From: Alphaproteobacteria bacterium
GTDB lineage: Bacteria > Pseudomonadota > Alphaproteobacteria > Micropepsales > Micropepsaceae
DNA: 64,000 nt
Assembly (NCBI GenBank): GCA_021324545.1
Contig: JAJPIX010000043.1
Coordinates: 1-64,000 of the forward strand
Reading direction: 5' to 3'
Under the pieces are notes generated by a model. It did not search any database, had not been told where the DNA came from, and saw only the letters and a list, made by a program, of their open reading frames with translations. Every line of letters starts with the position of its first letter. Positions within the stretch are counted from its first letter, which is position 1. Below are positions 35,962 to 44,205 of this stretch, one piece after another. Position numbers and translations under genes: made by a program.

Positions 35962-36332
35962 ATTTCTGGCTTCTTACCGCGGCCATCAACGGCTTCGTGG
36001 CCGTCGCGGCCGGCGCGTTCGCCGCGCACGGACTTGAAGGCCGCATCGACAGCCACGCGCTGGACATTTTCGAAACCGGTGCCCGATACGAGATGTACCA
36101 CGCCCTGGCGATCGCCATTGCGGCATTTGCCGCGCGCGGAGCTGCAACAGGTCCCGCCCGGGCGGCCGCGGCGCTTTTCCTGGGCGGCATTGCCCTGTTT
36201 TCCGGCTCGCTTTATCTGCTGGCGCTCACGAATATCCGCGCCTTGGGCTTCATCACGCCGTTCGGCGGGCTTTGCTTTCTGGCCGGCTGGGCCTTCCTTG
36301 GCTATGCCGCGCTGAAATTGAAGATCGGCTGA
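35958..36332 (+). CDS. DUF423 family membrane protein
   Basis: This 124-residue protein of the DUF423 (YwdK/YgdD) family has four hydrophobic helices, with FVAVAAGAFAAHGLEGR near the start, YHALAIAI in the middle and FITPFGGLCFLAGWAFLGYA at the end, all typical. The function is unknown. The GTG start at 35958 shares GTGA with the preceding stop, so translation is coupled to the amidohydrolase. The gene ends just before a hairpin terminator. Confidence 0.87.
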   Translation: MNFWLLTAAINGFVAVAAGAFAAHGLEGRIDSHALDIFETGARYEMYHALAIAIAAFAARGAATGPARAAAALFLGGIALFSGSLYLLALTNIRALGFITPFGGLCFLAGWAFLGYAALKLKIG

Positions 36333-36339
36333 AAAGAAA

Positions 36340-36367
36340 GGCCCGCGCGGATCGCTCCGCGCGGGCC
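36340..36367 (-). terminator. Terminator between convergent genes
   Basis: GGCCCGCGCGGA (36340-36351), loop TCGC and TCCGCGCGGGCC (36356-36367) form a perfect 12-bp stem. On the minus strand TTTCTTTTC follows, giving a terminator for the outer-membrane protein gene ending at 36387. It may also stop plus-strand transcription of the DUF423 gene. Confidence 0.88.
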
Positions 36368-36386
36368 CAGAGCCGTCATTGCATGC

Positions 36387-37169
36387 TCAGAACTTGAAAA
36401 TGGCCGGTCCGAACTGAATCGGCCAGGACACCGGCCCGCCGCGCTGACGGTCGGCCAGCGACTGTTCGCCGCTGCCGTTGCAATAGAATTTCAGCCCGAC
36501 GAACCAGGTATCGAGATGGCCGCCGCCGCCCGAGAAGCTGCTGTAGGTGTAGCCGCCATAGATCGAAACTGGGACGCGCTGCGAGATCAGATACTCGCCG
36601 CGGGCGGTGTAATCGGTGTCATTGCCGGCATGGGACAGGTGCGTATAGTCCACCGCGCCGCTAAGGGCGAAACTGCCGCCGAGATAGCCGACAACCTGCC
36701 CACCGAGATAATAGCCGTCGGTGCTGCCGCTTCCGGAGAAACCGCCGGCCTTTCCGCCGAGCGTAAAGCCGGGGCCGGCGAACCATTCGCCATAGCCGCC
36801 GTAGTTGGTGACATGCGCGGAGCCGCCGCCGTTGAGATTGTTGTAACCGACAACGGCGCCGGCCCTGCCCATCGGAGCAAGCCACATCACCGAACCGTCA
36901 AGATTCCAGTCATCGACGCTGGCGCCGCTGCCGTTGATGTTGTGGTAGCCGCCATCGAATTGCGCCGCGAACGGGGCCGTGCCGAAGTTGAATTTTGCGG
37001 CGCCCGTGCCGCCCCAGCTGTCGGCGCTCCCGCCGCCATTGGCATGCAGATTGGCGTAATCGCCGCTCAACGTTCCCGAAAAGCCCGGCCAGCCGTCGGC
37101 GTGCGCGGCTGCCAGAGGCAGAAGGCCCAGTGCCAGAGCGCAGACTGAGCCGAGAAGTTTGTTTTGCAT
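36387..37169 (-). CDS. Outer-membrane beta-barrel protein
   Basis: This 260-residue protein begins with a signal peptide (MQNKLLGSVCALALGLLPLA, cleaved after AHA). The body alternates Gly/Asn/Tyr-rich amphipathic strands (e.g. GTLSGDYANLHANGG, YNNLNGGGSAHVTNYGGYG) and ends in Phe (IFKF), the outer-membrane assembly signal. The ligand or channel role is unknown. AAGGGA lies about nine bases before the ATG at 37169. It is monocistronic, with a strong terminator downstream. Confidence 0.78.
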   Translation of the reverse strand: MQNKLLGSVCALALGLLPLAAAHADGWPGFSGTLSGDYANLHANGGGSADSWGGTGAAKFNFGTAPFAAQFDGGYHNINGSGASVDDWNLDGSVMWLAPMGRAGAVVGYNNLNGGGSAHVTNYGGYGEWFAGPGFTLGGKAGGFSGSGSTDGYYLGGQVVGYLGGSFALSGAVDYTHLSHAGNDTDYTARGEYLISQRVPVSIYGGYTYSSFSGGGGHLDTWFVGLKFYCNGSGEQSLADRQRGGPVSWPIQFGPAIFKF

Positions 37170-37339
37170 CTTGGTTCCCTTCGCAAGGGGCGATTCGCCC
37201 CGTGCCATTGCGTACAATTCGCCTATCTGTACTGTCGAGGCGAGCGCCCCGGTCCTTTTGCAAAATGACAGTAGTGTGACAGCGGCGCCACACATTAAAA
37301 GTCTGAAAAGAAACGACATTCAGCATCAGGAGCGACGCC

Positions 37340-38308
37340 ATGGGCGAATTCCCGCAGCCGCATTTCGTGAAAACAAACGGCCTTGAGATGGCAGTCTACG
37401 AGGCCGGTCCGAAAGACGGTTTTCCCGTCGTGCTGTGCCATGGCTTTCCCGAGCTTGCCTATTCCTGGCGCCATCAGCTGCCGGCGCTGGCGGCCGCCGG
37501 CTATCGCGCGATTGCGCCGGACCAGCGCGGCTATGGCCGCACGACCCGGCCGGAGAAAATCGAAGACTACGACGTCAAACACCTGACGGGCGACCTTGTC
37601 GGGTTGCTCGATGCGCTCGGCCTTAAGAAGGCGGTGTTCGTGGGGCACGATTGGGGCGGAATCATCGTCTGGGCATTGCCGCTGCTTCATCCCGAACGGG
37701 TGGCCGGCGTGATCGGCGTGAATACGCCGTTCCTGCCGCGCCTTCCCATCGATCCCATCGCGGCCATGCGCGCGCGTTTCGGCGACAACATGTACATCGT
37801 CTATTTCCAGAAGCAGGGCGTTGCGGACGCCGTGCTGGCGAAGGATGTGCGCAAGACTTTCACCTTTTTCATGCGCAAGAATGTCGTGACGGCCAAGGAA
37901 TTCGCCAGCCTGCCCGCCGAATTGAAAAACTTCGAGCTGGTGAAGGCGCTGAGCGCGCCGGATACCGCCATGCGCGGCGAGCTTCTGCTGAAGCCGGAGG
38001 AACTGGATTATTTCGTGACAACCTATGAACGCACCGGCTTCACCGGCGGCATCAACTGGTACCGCAATTTCGCCCGCAACTGGCACGAGATGGAAGGCGT
38101 GACCGAAAAAGTGAATGTGCCGGGCCTGATGATCATGGCCGAAGACGATGTGATCCTTTCGCCCGCCATGGCCGACGGCATGGAGCGCTATGTGCCCGAC
38201 CTGGAGAAGGTGCTGATCCGGCAATGCGGCCACTGGACCCAGCAGGAACATCCCGAAGAAACCAACCGCGCCATGGTGGACTGGCTGAAGCGGCGCTTCC
38301 CGGTCTGA
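37340..38308 (+). CDS. Epoxide hydrolase-like alpha/beta hydrolase
   Basis: This 322-residue hydrolase has the epoxide hydrolase/haloalkane dehalogenase-type signature HGFPE (34-38) for the oxyanion hole and GHDWGG with nucleophile D104. The catalytic His is in CGHWTQQEHPEE (H298). A cap domain with tyrosines lies between. It would open an epoxide to a diol; a fluoroacetate or haloacid dehalogenase role is less likely. AGGAG lies seven bases before the ATG. It stands alone in a 170-bp spacer upstream and 45 bp from the acyltransferase. Confidence 0.85.
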   Translation: MGEFPQPHFVKTNGLEMAVYEAGPKDGFPVVLCHGFPELAYSWRHQLPALAAAGYRAIAPDQRGYGRTTRPEKIEDYDVKHLTGDLVGLLDALGLKKAVFVGHDWGGIIVWALPLLHPERVAGVIGVNTPFLPRLPIDPIAAMRARFGDNMYIVYFQKQGVADAVLAKDVRKTFTFFMRKNVVTAKEFASLPAELKNFELVKALSAPDTAMRGELLLKPEELDYFVTTYERTGFTGGINWYRNFARNWHEMEGVTEKVNVPGLMIMAEDDVILSPAMADGMERYVPDLEKVLIRQCGHWTQQEHPEETNRAMVDWLKRRFPV

Positions 38309-38353
38309 ACGCCGTCTTCAAAAAGTCTTGCGGCCCTGTCATCTTCGGGAATC

Positions 38354-39235
38354 ATGGGCGAAAGGCCAGCGGTGATCGAGACGTTCTCTTACGCCGCGCC
38401 GGACGATCCGGCGCTCAAGCGCTTCGTGATCCGCCTGATCGAACGGATGACGGGCCAGCCCTACCTGAAATCGCTCTATGACGATCACCGCGCCAATCCG
38501 GTGCCGGGCGAGAGCTTCTGGGATTCGGCGATCCGGCGCCTCAACCTGAGAATTGTCTGCAACGCGGATGCGCTGGCCCGCCTGCCGCGCACCGGCCCGC
38601 TCGTGGTGGTGGCAAACCATCCGTTCGGCGTGCTCGACGGGGTGATCATCAGCAATCTGGTTTCGAAGGTGCGCAGCGATTTTCGCGTGCTCACCAATGC
38701 GGTGCTTTACCGGGCGGAAGAAATCCGCCCGCATCTGCTGCCGGTGGATTTCACCGAGACACCCGAAGCGATGGAGACAAACCTGAAATCGCGCGCGGCC
38801 GCAAAGCACCACCTGATGAACGGCGGCTGCCTGATCGTGTTTCCGGCGGGGGGCGTTTCCACCACGCCCACCATCTGGCACAGGCGCGCGGTGGACGCGG
38901 AATGGAAAAACCTGACAGCGCGCCTGATCAGCCAGGCGAAAGCGCCTGTGGTGCCTGTTTACTTCGCCGGCCAGAACAGCCGGCTGTTCCAGCTTGCCAG
39001 CCATGTGAGCATGACCTTGCGGCTTTCGCTGCTGTTCAAGGAGGTGCATGACCGCATCGGAAGCGAGGTGCATGTGCGGATCGGCGAGGTGATCCCCTGG
39101 CAGGCGCTGGCGACGATCGCCGACCGGCAGACCTTCATGCAACGGCTGCGCGACGCGACCTATGCGCTGAGCGGGCACATGCCGAGGTTGCGCGGCGGGC
39201 GGCGCCTGCCCGGTTCGGCTCCGCGCACGGCATGA
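38354..39235 (+). CDS. Lysophospholipid acyltransferase family protein
   Basis: This 293-residue PlsC-type acyltransferase has the active-site His and Asp in VVVANHPFGVLDG (H89, D95), a variant spacing of five residues compared with the classical HX4D. PAGGVSTTP follows as the second motif and APVVPVYFAGQ as a later block. It resembles OlsA-type enzymes of ornithine-lipid synthesis, but no olsB is seen. Its stop overlaps the lutA start (ATGA), so it is translated with the lut genes. Confidence 0.82.
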   Translation: MGERPAVIETFSYAAPDDPALKRFVIRLIERMTGQPYLKSLYDDHRANPVPGESFWDSAIRRLNLRIVCNADALARLPRTGPLVVVANHPFGVLDGVIISNLVSKVRSDFRVLTNAVLYRAEEIRPHLLPVDFTETPEAMETNLKSRAAAKHHLMNGGCLIVFPAGGVSTTPTIWHRRAVDAEWKNLTARLISQAKAPVVPVYFAGQNSRLFQLASHVSMTLRLSLLFKEVHDRIGSEVHVRIGEVIPWQALATIADRQTFMQRLRDATYALSGHMPRLRGGRRLPGSAPRTA

Positions 39236-39996
39236 ACTCATCGCGCCCCAAAGTCGGCCTGTTCGTCACCTGCCTTGTGGACCTGGTGCGGCCGCAGGTT
39301 GGCTTTGCGGCGGTGAAATTGCTGGAAGCCGCCGGTTGCGACGTGGAGGTGCCGCGCGCGCAGACCTGCTGCGGCCAGCCCGCCTGGAATTCCGGCGCCG
39401 ACAGGCACGCGCGCGCCCTTGCGCGCCAGGTGATCGAAGCCTTCGAGCCGTTCGATTTCGTCGTGGCGCCGTCGGGATCCTGCGCCGGGACGTTGCGGCG
39501 TTACCCGGACATCCTGAAGGACGATGCGGCCTATGCGCCGCGCGCCGCGCGTCTGGCGGCAAAAAGCCATGAACTGATGTCGTTCCTGGTGCGCGAACGC
39601 GGGATGAAAAGCCTGTCCGCCAAATGCAACGCGAGCGCCTGTTATCACGATTCCTGTTCGTCCCTGCGCGATATGAATGTGAGGGCCGAGCCGCGCGCAC
39701 TGCTTGCGGGCGTCGAAGGGTTGGAGCTGAAGGAGCTGTCGGAGCCCGAAGTCTGCTGCGGGTTCGGCGGGCTGTTTTCCGTCAAATATCCCGAGATTTC
39801 CGAACGCATGGCCGACGACAAGATTGCCGATATCGGGCGCACGGGCGCGCAAATGCTGCTCGGCGGCGATCTGGGCTGCCTCTTGCATCTGGCCGGCCGC
39901 ATGGAGCGCAGGGGCCTGAAGATGCGCGTGCGTCACGCCGCGGAAGTGCTGGCGGGCATGCAGGACGAGCCGCCGCCCGGCGAGACCAAGCCATGA
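39232..39996 (+). CDS. lutA: L-lactate utilization protein LutA
   Basis: This 254-residue (Fe-S)-binding protein has two CCG-type cysteine motifs of the LutA/heterodisulfide-reductase-like domain: QTCCGQPAWNSG, VAPSGSC and, later, CYHDSCS and EVCCGFGGLFSVKYP. With LutB and LutC it oxidises L-lactate to pyruvate without a classical flavoprotein. It starts by ATGA overlap with the acyltransferase, and its own stop overlaps the lutB start. Confidence 0.9.
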   Translation: MNSSRPKVGLFVTCLVDLVRPQVGFAAVKLLEAAGCDVEVPRAQTCCGQPAWNSGADRHARALARQVIEAFEPFDFVVAPSGSCAGTLRRYPDILKDDAAYAPRAARLAAKSHELMSFLVRERGMKSLSAKCNASACYHDSCSSLRDMNVRAEPRALLAGVEGLELKELSEPEVCCGFGGLFSVKYPEISERMADDKIADIGRTGAQMLLGGDLGCLLHLAGRMERRGLKMRVRHAAEVLAGMQDEPPPGETKP

Positions 39997-41396
39997 ACGC
40001 CGATCCGCGCGATTTTCCGGCTGCCGCGCGCGAGGCGCTGAACGATCCCAAGCTCAGGCTCGCGCTGGGCCGGCTGAAGACGCATTTCCAGAAGGCGCGC
40101 GCGGATTCCTTTGCGCGCTTTGGCGACTACGAAGGCCTGCGCGAGGCGGGGCGCGCCATCCGCGATCACGCGCTCGCCAATCTCGACGCGCTGCTCGAAA
40201 CATTCGAGCTGAATGTCATCGCGCACGGCGGCCAGGTGCATTGGGCGCGCAACAGGCGCGAGGCCAGTCAGGCCGTCTTGAAGATTCTGCGCGAAACGGG
40301 CGCCAGAAGCGTCACCAAGGGCAAGAGCATGGTGAGCGAGGAGATCGGGCTCAATCCCTTTCTCGAAGCCAACGGCATCCGGCCGGTCGAAACCGACCTG
40401 GGCGAATACATCATCCAGCTGCGCAACGAGCCGCCCAGCCACATCATCGCGCCCGCCTTTCACCTGAGCAAGGAAGACGTTTCGGCCGCGTTTCTGGAAG
40501 CGCACTCCGGGCTTGACCCCAAGCGGCCGCTGGACGATCGCGCGCGGCTGGTCACCGAAGCGCGGGCGATGCTGCGCGCGAAGTTCGAAGCGGCGGATGC
40601 CGGAATTACCGGCTGCAATTTTCTCGCGGCGGAAGAAGGCGCCTGCGTTCTGGTCACCAATGAAGGCAACGGCGATCTCACGCGCCTTCTGCCGCGCACG
40701 CATATCGTCGTCACCGGCATCGAAAAGGTCGTGCGCGACCTCAACGATGTGGCGGTGCTCCTGCGCCTTCTGCCGCGTTCGGCGACCGGGCAGGACATTT
40801 CAAGTTACGTCACGGTGATGCACGGCCCCCGGCGCGGGAACGAAAACGACGGGCCGCAGAACTTTCATGTGGTGCTCGTGGACGATGGCCGCTCCAGCCT
40901 GCTCGGGACCGAGGCGCAAGACGTCTTGCGCTGCATCCGCTGCGGCGCCTGCATGAATCACTGCCCGGTTTACAGCGCCGTCGGCGGCCATGCCTTCGGC
41001 ACCACCTATCCCGGGCCGATCGGGGCGGCGCTCAATCCGGCGCTGATCGGACTGGCGGCCGCACATCACCATGCCAACGCCAGCACATTCTGCGGACGCT
41101 GCGCGGATGTCTGCCCGGTGAAGATTCCGCTGCCGCGGATCATGCGCTACTGGCGCGCGCGCGAGTACGCGCAAGGCCTTGCGCCGAAGGCGGCCGTGTT
41201 GGGAATTTCGCTGTGGGCCTTCGCCGCGCGGCGGCCCGCGCTTTACCGCCTCTGCGCACGCGTTGCAGCCCGCCTGCTGAAGCTGTTCGGCCGCAAGGGC
41301 CATGTCCGTTCGCTGCCCCTCATGCGCGGCTGGTTTGCGGCGCGCGATTTCCCCGCGCCGTGGGGCAAGACGTTCCAGGAATTGTGGAAGCCATGA
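39993..41396 (+). CDS. lutB: Lactate utilization iron-sulfur protein LutB
   Basis: This 467-residue protein has an N-terminal LUD domain (VHWARNRREASQAVLKIL, TKGKSMVSEEIGLNPFLEAN, GCNFLAAEEGACVLVTNEGN) and two [4Fe-4S] clusters: CIRCGACMNHCPVY and CGRCADVCPVKIPLP. It is the electron-transfer subunit of LutABC. ATGA overlaps bind it to lutA before and lutC after, so the three proteins are made in step. Confidence 0.93.
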   Translation: MNADPRDFPAAAREALNDPKLRLALGRLKTHFQKARADSFARFGDYEGLREAGRAIRDHALANLDALLETFELNVIAHGGQVHWARNRREASQAVLKILRETGARSVTKGKSMVSEEIGLNPFLEANGIRPVETDLGEYIIQLRNEPPSHIIAPAFHLSKEDVSAAFLEAHSGLDPKRPLDDRARLVTEARAMLRAKFEAADAGITGCNFLAAEEGACVLVTNEGNGDLTRLLPRTHIVVTGIEKVVRDLNDVAVLLRLLPRSATGQDISSYVTVMHGPRRGNENDGPQNFHVVLVDDGRSSLLGTEAQDVLRCIRCGACMNHCPVYSAVGGHAFGTTYPGPIGAALNPALIGLAAAHHHANASTFCGRCADVCPVKIPLPRIMRYWRAREYAQGLAPKAAVLGISLWAFAARRPALYRLCARVAARLLKLFGRKGHVRSLPLMRGWFAARDFPAPWGKTFQELWKP

Positions 41397-42004
41397 ACGC
41401 GCGTGACGACATTCTGAAAACCATCCGCGCACGCCGGCTGGAACGCGCGCCCGCTCCGGCGCCCTATGGTCCACCGGCGCTTCCCGCCGCCCATGTGGCG
41501 CTGTTCCGCGCACGCGCGCTTGCCGTTGCGGCGGATGTGCGCGAAATCGCGGACATTGGCGCGATTCCGGAAGCGGTTGCAGACTTGCTGCGCGCGAAAA
41601 ATCTTCCGGCACGAATCCATTTGCCGCCCCATTCGCCCTTGCGCGGGCTGCCGTGGACAAGGGTTCCCGGACTGACGCTGCAAGACATGCCGCCTGGCCC
41701 CGATGAGGCCGCGATTGCGGCGGCGCAATTCGGCATCGCCGAAACCGGCACCCTTGTCTATGCGGCGGCACCCGACCGGCCGGCATCGTGGCATTACCGC
41801 CCGGGCTTCGAAATCGCGGTGTTGCGTGCGCGCGACATCGTGGGCCGTTTCGAAGATGTCATCTCTTCCATGAAGAGAAGCCCTGTGCGGCCGTCCACGG
41901 TCAATCTCGTGACGGGACCTTCCCGCACCGCCGACATCGAGCAGACGCTGGAACTCGGTGCGCACGGGCCGAAAGCGCTGGCGATATTGATCGTGCAGGA
42001 CTAG
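41393..42004 (+). CDS. lutC: Lactate utilization protein LutC
   Basis: This 203-residue LUD-domain protein has QFGIAETGTLVYA and NLVTGPSRTADIEQTLELGA, both typical of LutC. It completes the LutABC lactate oxidation complex. No lactate permease or LutR-type regulator is next to it. It converges with the MarR gene, with a folded extragenic repeat between. Confidence 0.92.
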   Translation: MNARDDILKTIRARRLERAPAPAPYGPPALPAAHVALFRARALAVAADVREIADIGAIPEAVADLLRAKNLPARIHLPPHSPLRGLPWTRVPGLTLQDMPPGPDEAAIAAAQFGIAETGTLVYAAAPDRPASWHYRPGFEIAVLRARDIVGRFEDVISSMKRSPVRPSTVNLVTGPSRTADIEQTLELGAHGPKALAILIVQD

Positions 42005-42017
42005 CAGCGCAAAGCGC

Positions 42018-42081
42018 CGTCATCGTCCGCCTTGTGCGGGCGACCCAATTTTCCCGAAGAAAACGGGTTGCCCGGATGACG
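42018..42081. repeat. REP-like extragenic stem-loop
   Basis: CGTCATC (42018-42024) pairs with GATGACG (42075-42081); inside, CGGGCGACCC pairs with GGGTTGCCCG (one G-T pair), and TTTTC lies opposite GAAAAC. Such palindromes with CGTCAT ends resemble the REP/RPE-type repeats common between genes in alphaproteobacteria. It sits between convergent lutC and marR. Only one copy is in the window. Confidence 0.6.
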
Positions 42082-42117
42082 TTTGGAGGAGAAGGGACTA
42101 AGTCGAGCGATACGGCT

Positions 42118-42588
42118 CTAGGCCCGCAGCAGTTTCGATTGCCGCGCAAGCTTGGTCATCAGCCTGTCGAGCGCGGCGCGTTCCTGCGCATTGAGCACGG
42201 AAAGCAGCAACCCCTCCAGATGCAGCGCCAGCGGCGCGATCTCGTCATAGATCGCCCGGCCTCTTGCCGTGAGCGACAGATGCGCGCTGCGGCCGTCATG
42301 CGGATGCTGTTCGCGCTGCACACGGCGCGCGCGCACCAGGCTCTGCACCGCGCGGCTCACCTGCACCTTGTCCATTTCCGTGCGCTCGGCCACTTCGCGC
42401 GCCGTCAGCCCCGGCGCGCCGCCCAACACCGCCATCACGCGCCATTCGGGGACCGACAGATCGAACCGGGCGGAATATTGCCGCGCGATCGCACCGGAGA
42501 TGCGGTTGGAAAGAATGGAGAGCCGGTACGGCAGAAAGCGGTCCAGCTCGAGCCTCGCATCCCGCGCGCGCGCCGGATTACTCGGCAT
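42118..42588 (-). CDS. MarR family transcriptional regulator of the tyrosine operon
   Basis: This 156-residue winged-HTH protein has LPYRLSILSNRISGAIARQY, WRVMAVLGGAPGLTAREVAE, MDKVQVSRAVQSLVRARRV and the wing REQHPHDGRSAHLSLT. It overlaps the maiA end by 11 nt and is the last gene of the hpd operon, so it probably represses that operon by binding the palindrome at 46441-46460 until a catabolic intermediate releases it. A MarR-type regulator of tyrosine degradation is known in other proteobacteria; the ligand here is unknown. Confidence 0.87.
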   Translation of the reverse strand: MPSNPARARDARLELDRFLPYRLSILSNRISGAIARQYSARFDLSVPEWRVMAVLGGAPGLTAREVAERTEMDKVQVSRAVQSLVRARRVQREQHPHDGRSAHLSLTARGRAIYDEIAPLALHLEGLLLSVLNAQERAALDRLMTKLARQSKLLRA

Positions 42589-43231
42589 CGGGCTGCTCCG
42601 CGGGTGCGGCGGCGGCAAAAGCCGGGTGCCTGAGGGCTGTTTCTTCGATGCGCACGAGCGTCGGATAGGGCGTGAGATCAAGGCCCACGCGCCTGGCATT
42701 GGCCATCTGCGGAATAAGGCAGATGTCGGCGAGCGTGGGATGGTCGCCATGGCAATAGCGGCCGGCCGGCCCGGATTCCACGAGCTTTTCAATGCTGGCA
42801 AAGCCCAGCCGCATCCAGTGCCGCTGCCATTCCAGCCGCTGAGCCTCGTCGGCTTCGAACTGATCGCGAAGCCGGAACAGCATGCGCAGATTGTTGAGCG
42901 GATGAATATCGCAGGCCACGACACAGGCGATCTGGCGCACGCGCGCGCGCGCAAGCGGGTCCTTCGGCAACAGCGGCGGTTCGGGCCGGATTTCGTCGAG
43001 ATACTCCATGATGGCGAGCGACTGGCCGATTGCGTGGCCGTCATGGACGAGCGTGGGGATCAGCTCCTGCGGATTGACGGCCTTGTACGCCTCATCGTGC
43101 TGCCGGCCGCCGCCTTTCAGCAGGTGCACGAATTCGTAACGCGGCTTGACGCCCTTGAGGTTCAGCGCGATGCGCACGCGATAGGCGGCGGACGAACGGA
43201 AATAGGTGTAGAGCGTGAAGTCGTTGTTCAT
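42578..43231 (-). CDS. maiA: Maleylacetoacetate isomerase (zeta-class GST)
   Basis: This 217-residue glutathione-S-transferase fold enzyme isomerises maleylacetoacetate to fumarylacetoacetate. YFRSSAAYRVRIALN is the zeta-class N-terminal motif (SSxAxR with the catalytic serine), and QSLAIMEYLDE and HPTLADICLIPQ are typical. It overlaps the FAH gene by 4 nt (ATGA) and the MarR gene by 11 nt. A longer open frame to 43444 is not protein-like. Confidence 0.92.
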   Translation of the reverse strand: MNNDFTLYTYFRSSAAYRVRIALNLKGVKPRYEFVHLLKGGGRQHDEAYKAVNPQELIPTLVHDGHAIGQSLAIMEYLDEIRPEPPLLPKDPLARARVRQIACVVACDIHPLNNLRMLFRLRDQFEADEAQRLEWQRHWMRLGFASIEKLVESGPAGRYCHGDHPTLADICLIPQMANARRVGLDLTPYPTLVRIEETALRHPAFAAAAPAEQPDAE

Positions 43232-44205
43232 GGGCGGGCCACCTTCTGATCGATTGCGCCGAAGATCGAGCGGCCATCCAGATCGAGCATTTCGATCCGC
43301 ACGCGGTCGCCGAATTTCATGAAAGGAGTCTTCGCCCCGCCCTGCTCGAGGGTTTCCAGCATTCGCCGCTCGGCGATGCAGGCGGAGCCGCGCGAGCGAT
43401 CCCTGTTCGACACCGTGCCCGATCCGACGATCGAGCCGGCGCAAAGCGCGCGCGTCTTCGCGGCATGCGCGATCAGGTCGGCGAAGGAAAAGGTCATGTC
43501 CTCGCCCGCGTTGGGCGCGCCGAAACGCTGGCCGTTCAGGGAAACAAGAAGCGGCAAATGCACCTTGGAATCCTGCCAGGCCTGGCCCAGTTCATCCGGC
43601 GTCACGGCAACGGGGGAAAAGCTGCTCGCCGGCTTGGACTGGAAGAAGCCAAAGCCCTTGGCCAGCTCCGCCGGGATCAGGTTGCGCAACGAAACATCGT
43701 TCACGAGCATCAGAAGCCTGATGTGGTGCGCCGCCGTTCGGGCCGATACGCCCATCGGCACGTCATCGGTGATGGCCGCAATCTCGCCTTCGAAATCGAT
43801 GCCCCACGCCTCGTCCGCCGCCACGATGTCGTCGGTGGGGCCGATGAACGAGTCCGAGCCGCCCTGATACATCAGGGGATCGGTCCAGAACGACGCCGGC
43901 ATCTCGGCGCCGCGCGCCTTGCGCACCAGCTCCACATGCGTGACGTAGGCCGAGCCATCGGCCCATTGGTAGGCGCGCGGCAGGGGCGACGCACATTCCC
44001 GGGCGTCGAACGGCTTTTCGCCATCCACCGGGCCTTCGTTCAGAAGATCATAAATCCGCACCAGATGCGGCGCCACGCGCGCCCAATCGTCCATCGCCTG
44101 CTGCAACGTGTGCGCAATATGGGGAACCGGCACATGCCGCTTCAGATCGCGGCTGACGACGGAAAGCTGCCCGTCGCGGCCGCCCTTGAGCGAGGCAAGC
44201 TTCAT
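43228..44205 (-). CDS. Fumarylacetoacetate hydrolase family protein
   Basis: This 325-residue FAH-fold protein has DFEGEIAAITDDVP (metal-binding acidic residues), FFQSKPAS and CAGSIVGSGTVSNRD. In this operon it most likely hydrolyses fumarylacetoacetate to fumarate and acetoacetate. The ATGA overlap with hmgA and maiA supports that place in the pathway. Short FAH-family forms differ from the eukaryotic enzyme, so related diketone hydrolase activity cannot be excluded. Confidence 0.88.
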   Translation of the reverse strand: MKLASLKGGRDGQLSVVSRDLKRHVPVPHIAHTLQQAMDDWARVAPHLVRIYDLLNEGPVDGEKPFDARECASPLPRAYQWADGSAYVTHVELVRKARGAEMPASFWTDPLMYQGGSDSFIGPTDDIVAADEAWGIDFEGEIAAITDDVPMGVSARTAAHHIRLLMLVNDVSLRNLIPAELAKGFGFFQSKPASSFSPVAVTPDELGQAWQDSKVHLPLLVSLNGQRFGAPNAGEDMTFSFADLIAHAAKTRALCAGSIVGSGTVSNRDRSRGSACIAERRMLETLEQGGAKTPFMKFGDRVRIEMLDLDGRSIFGAIDQKVARP

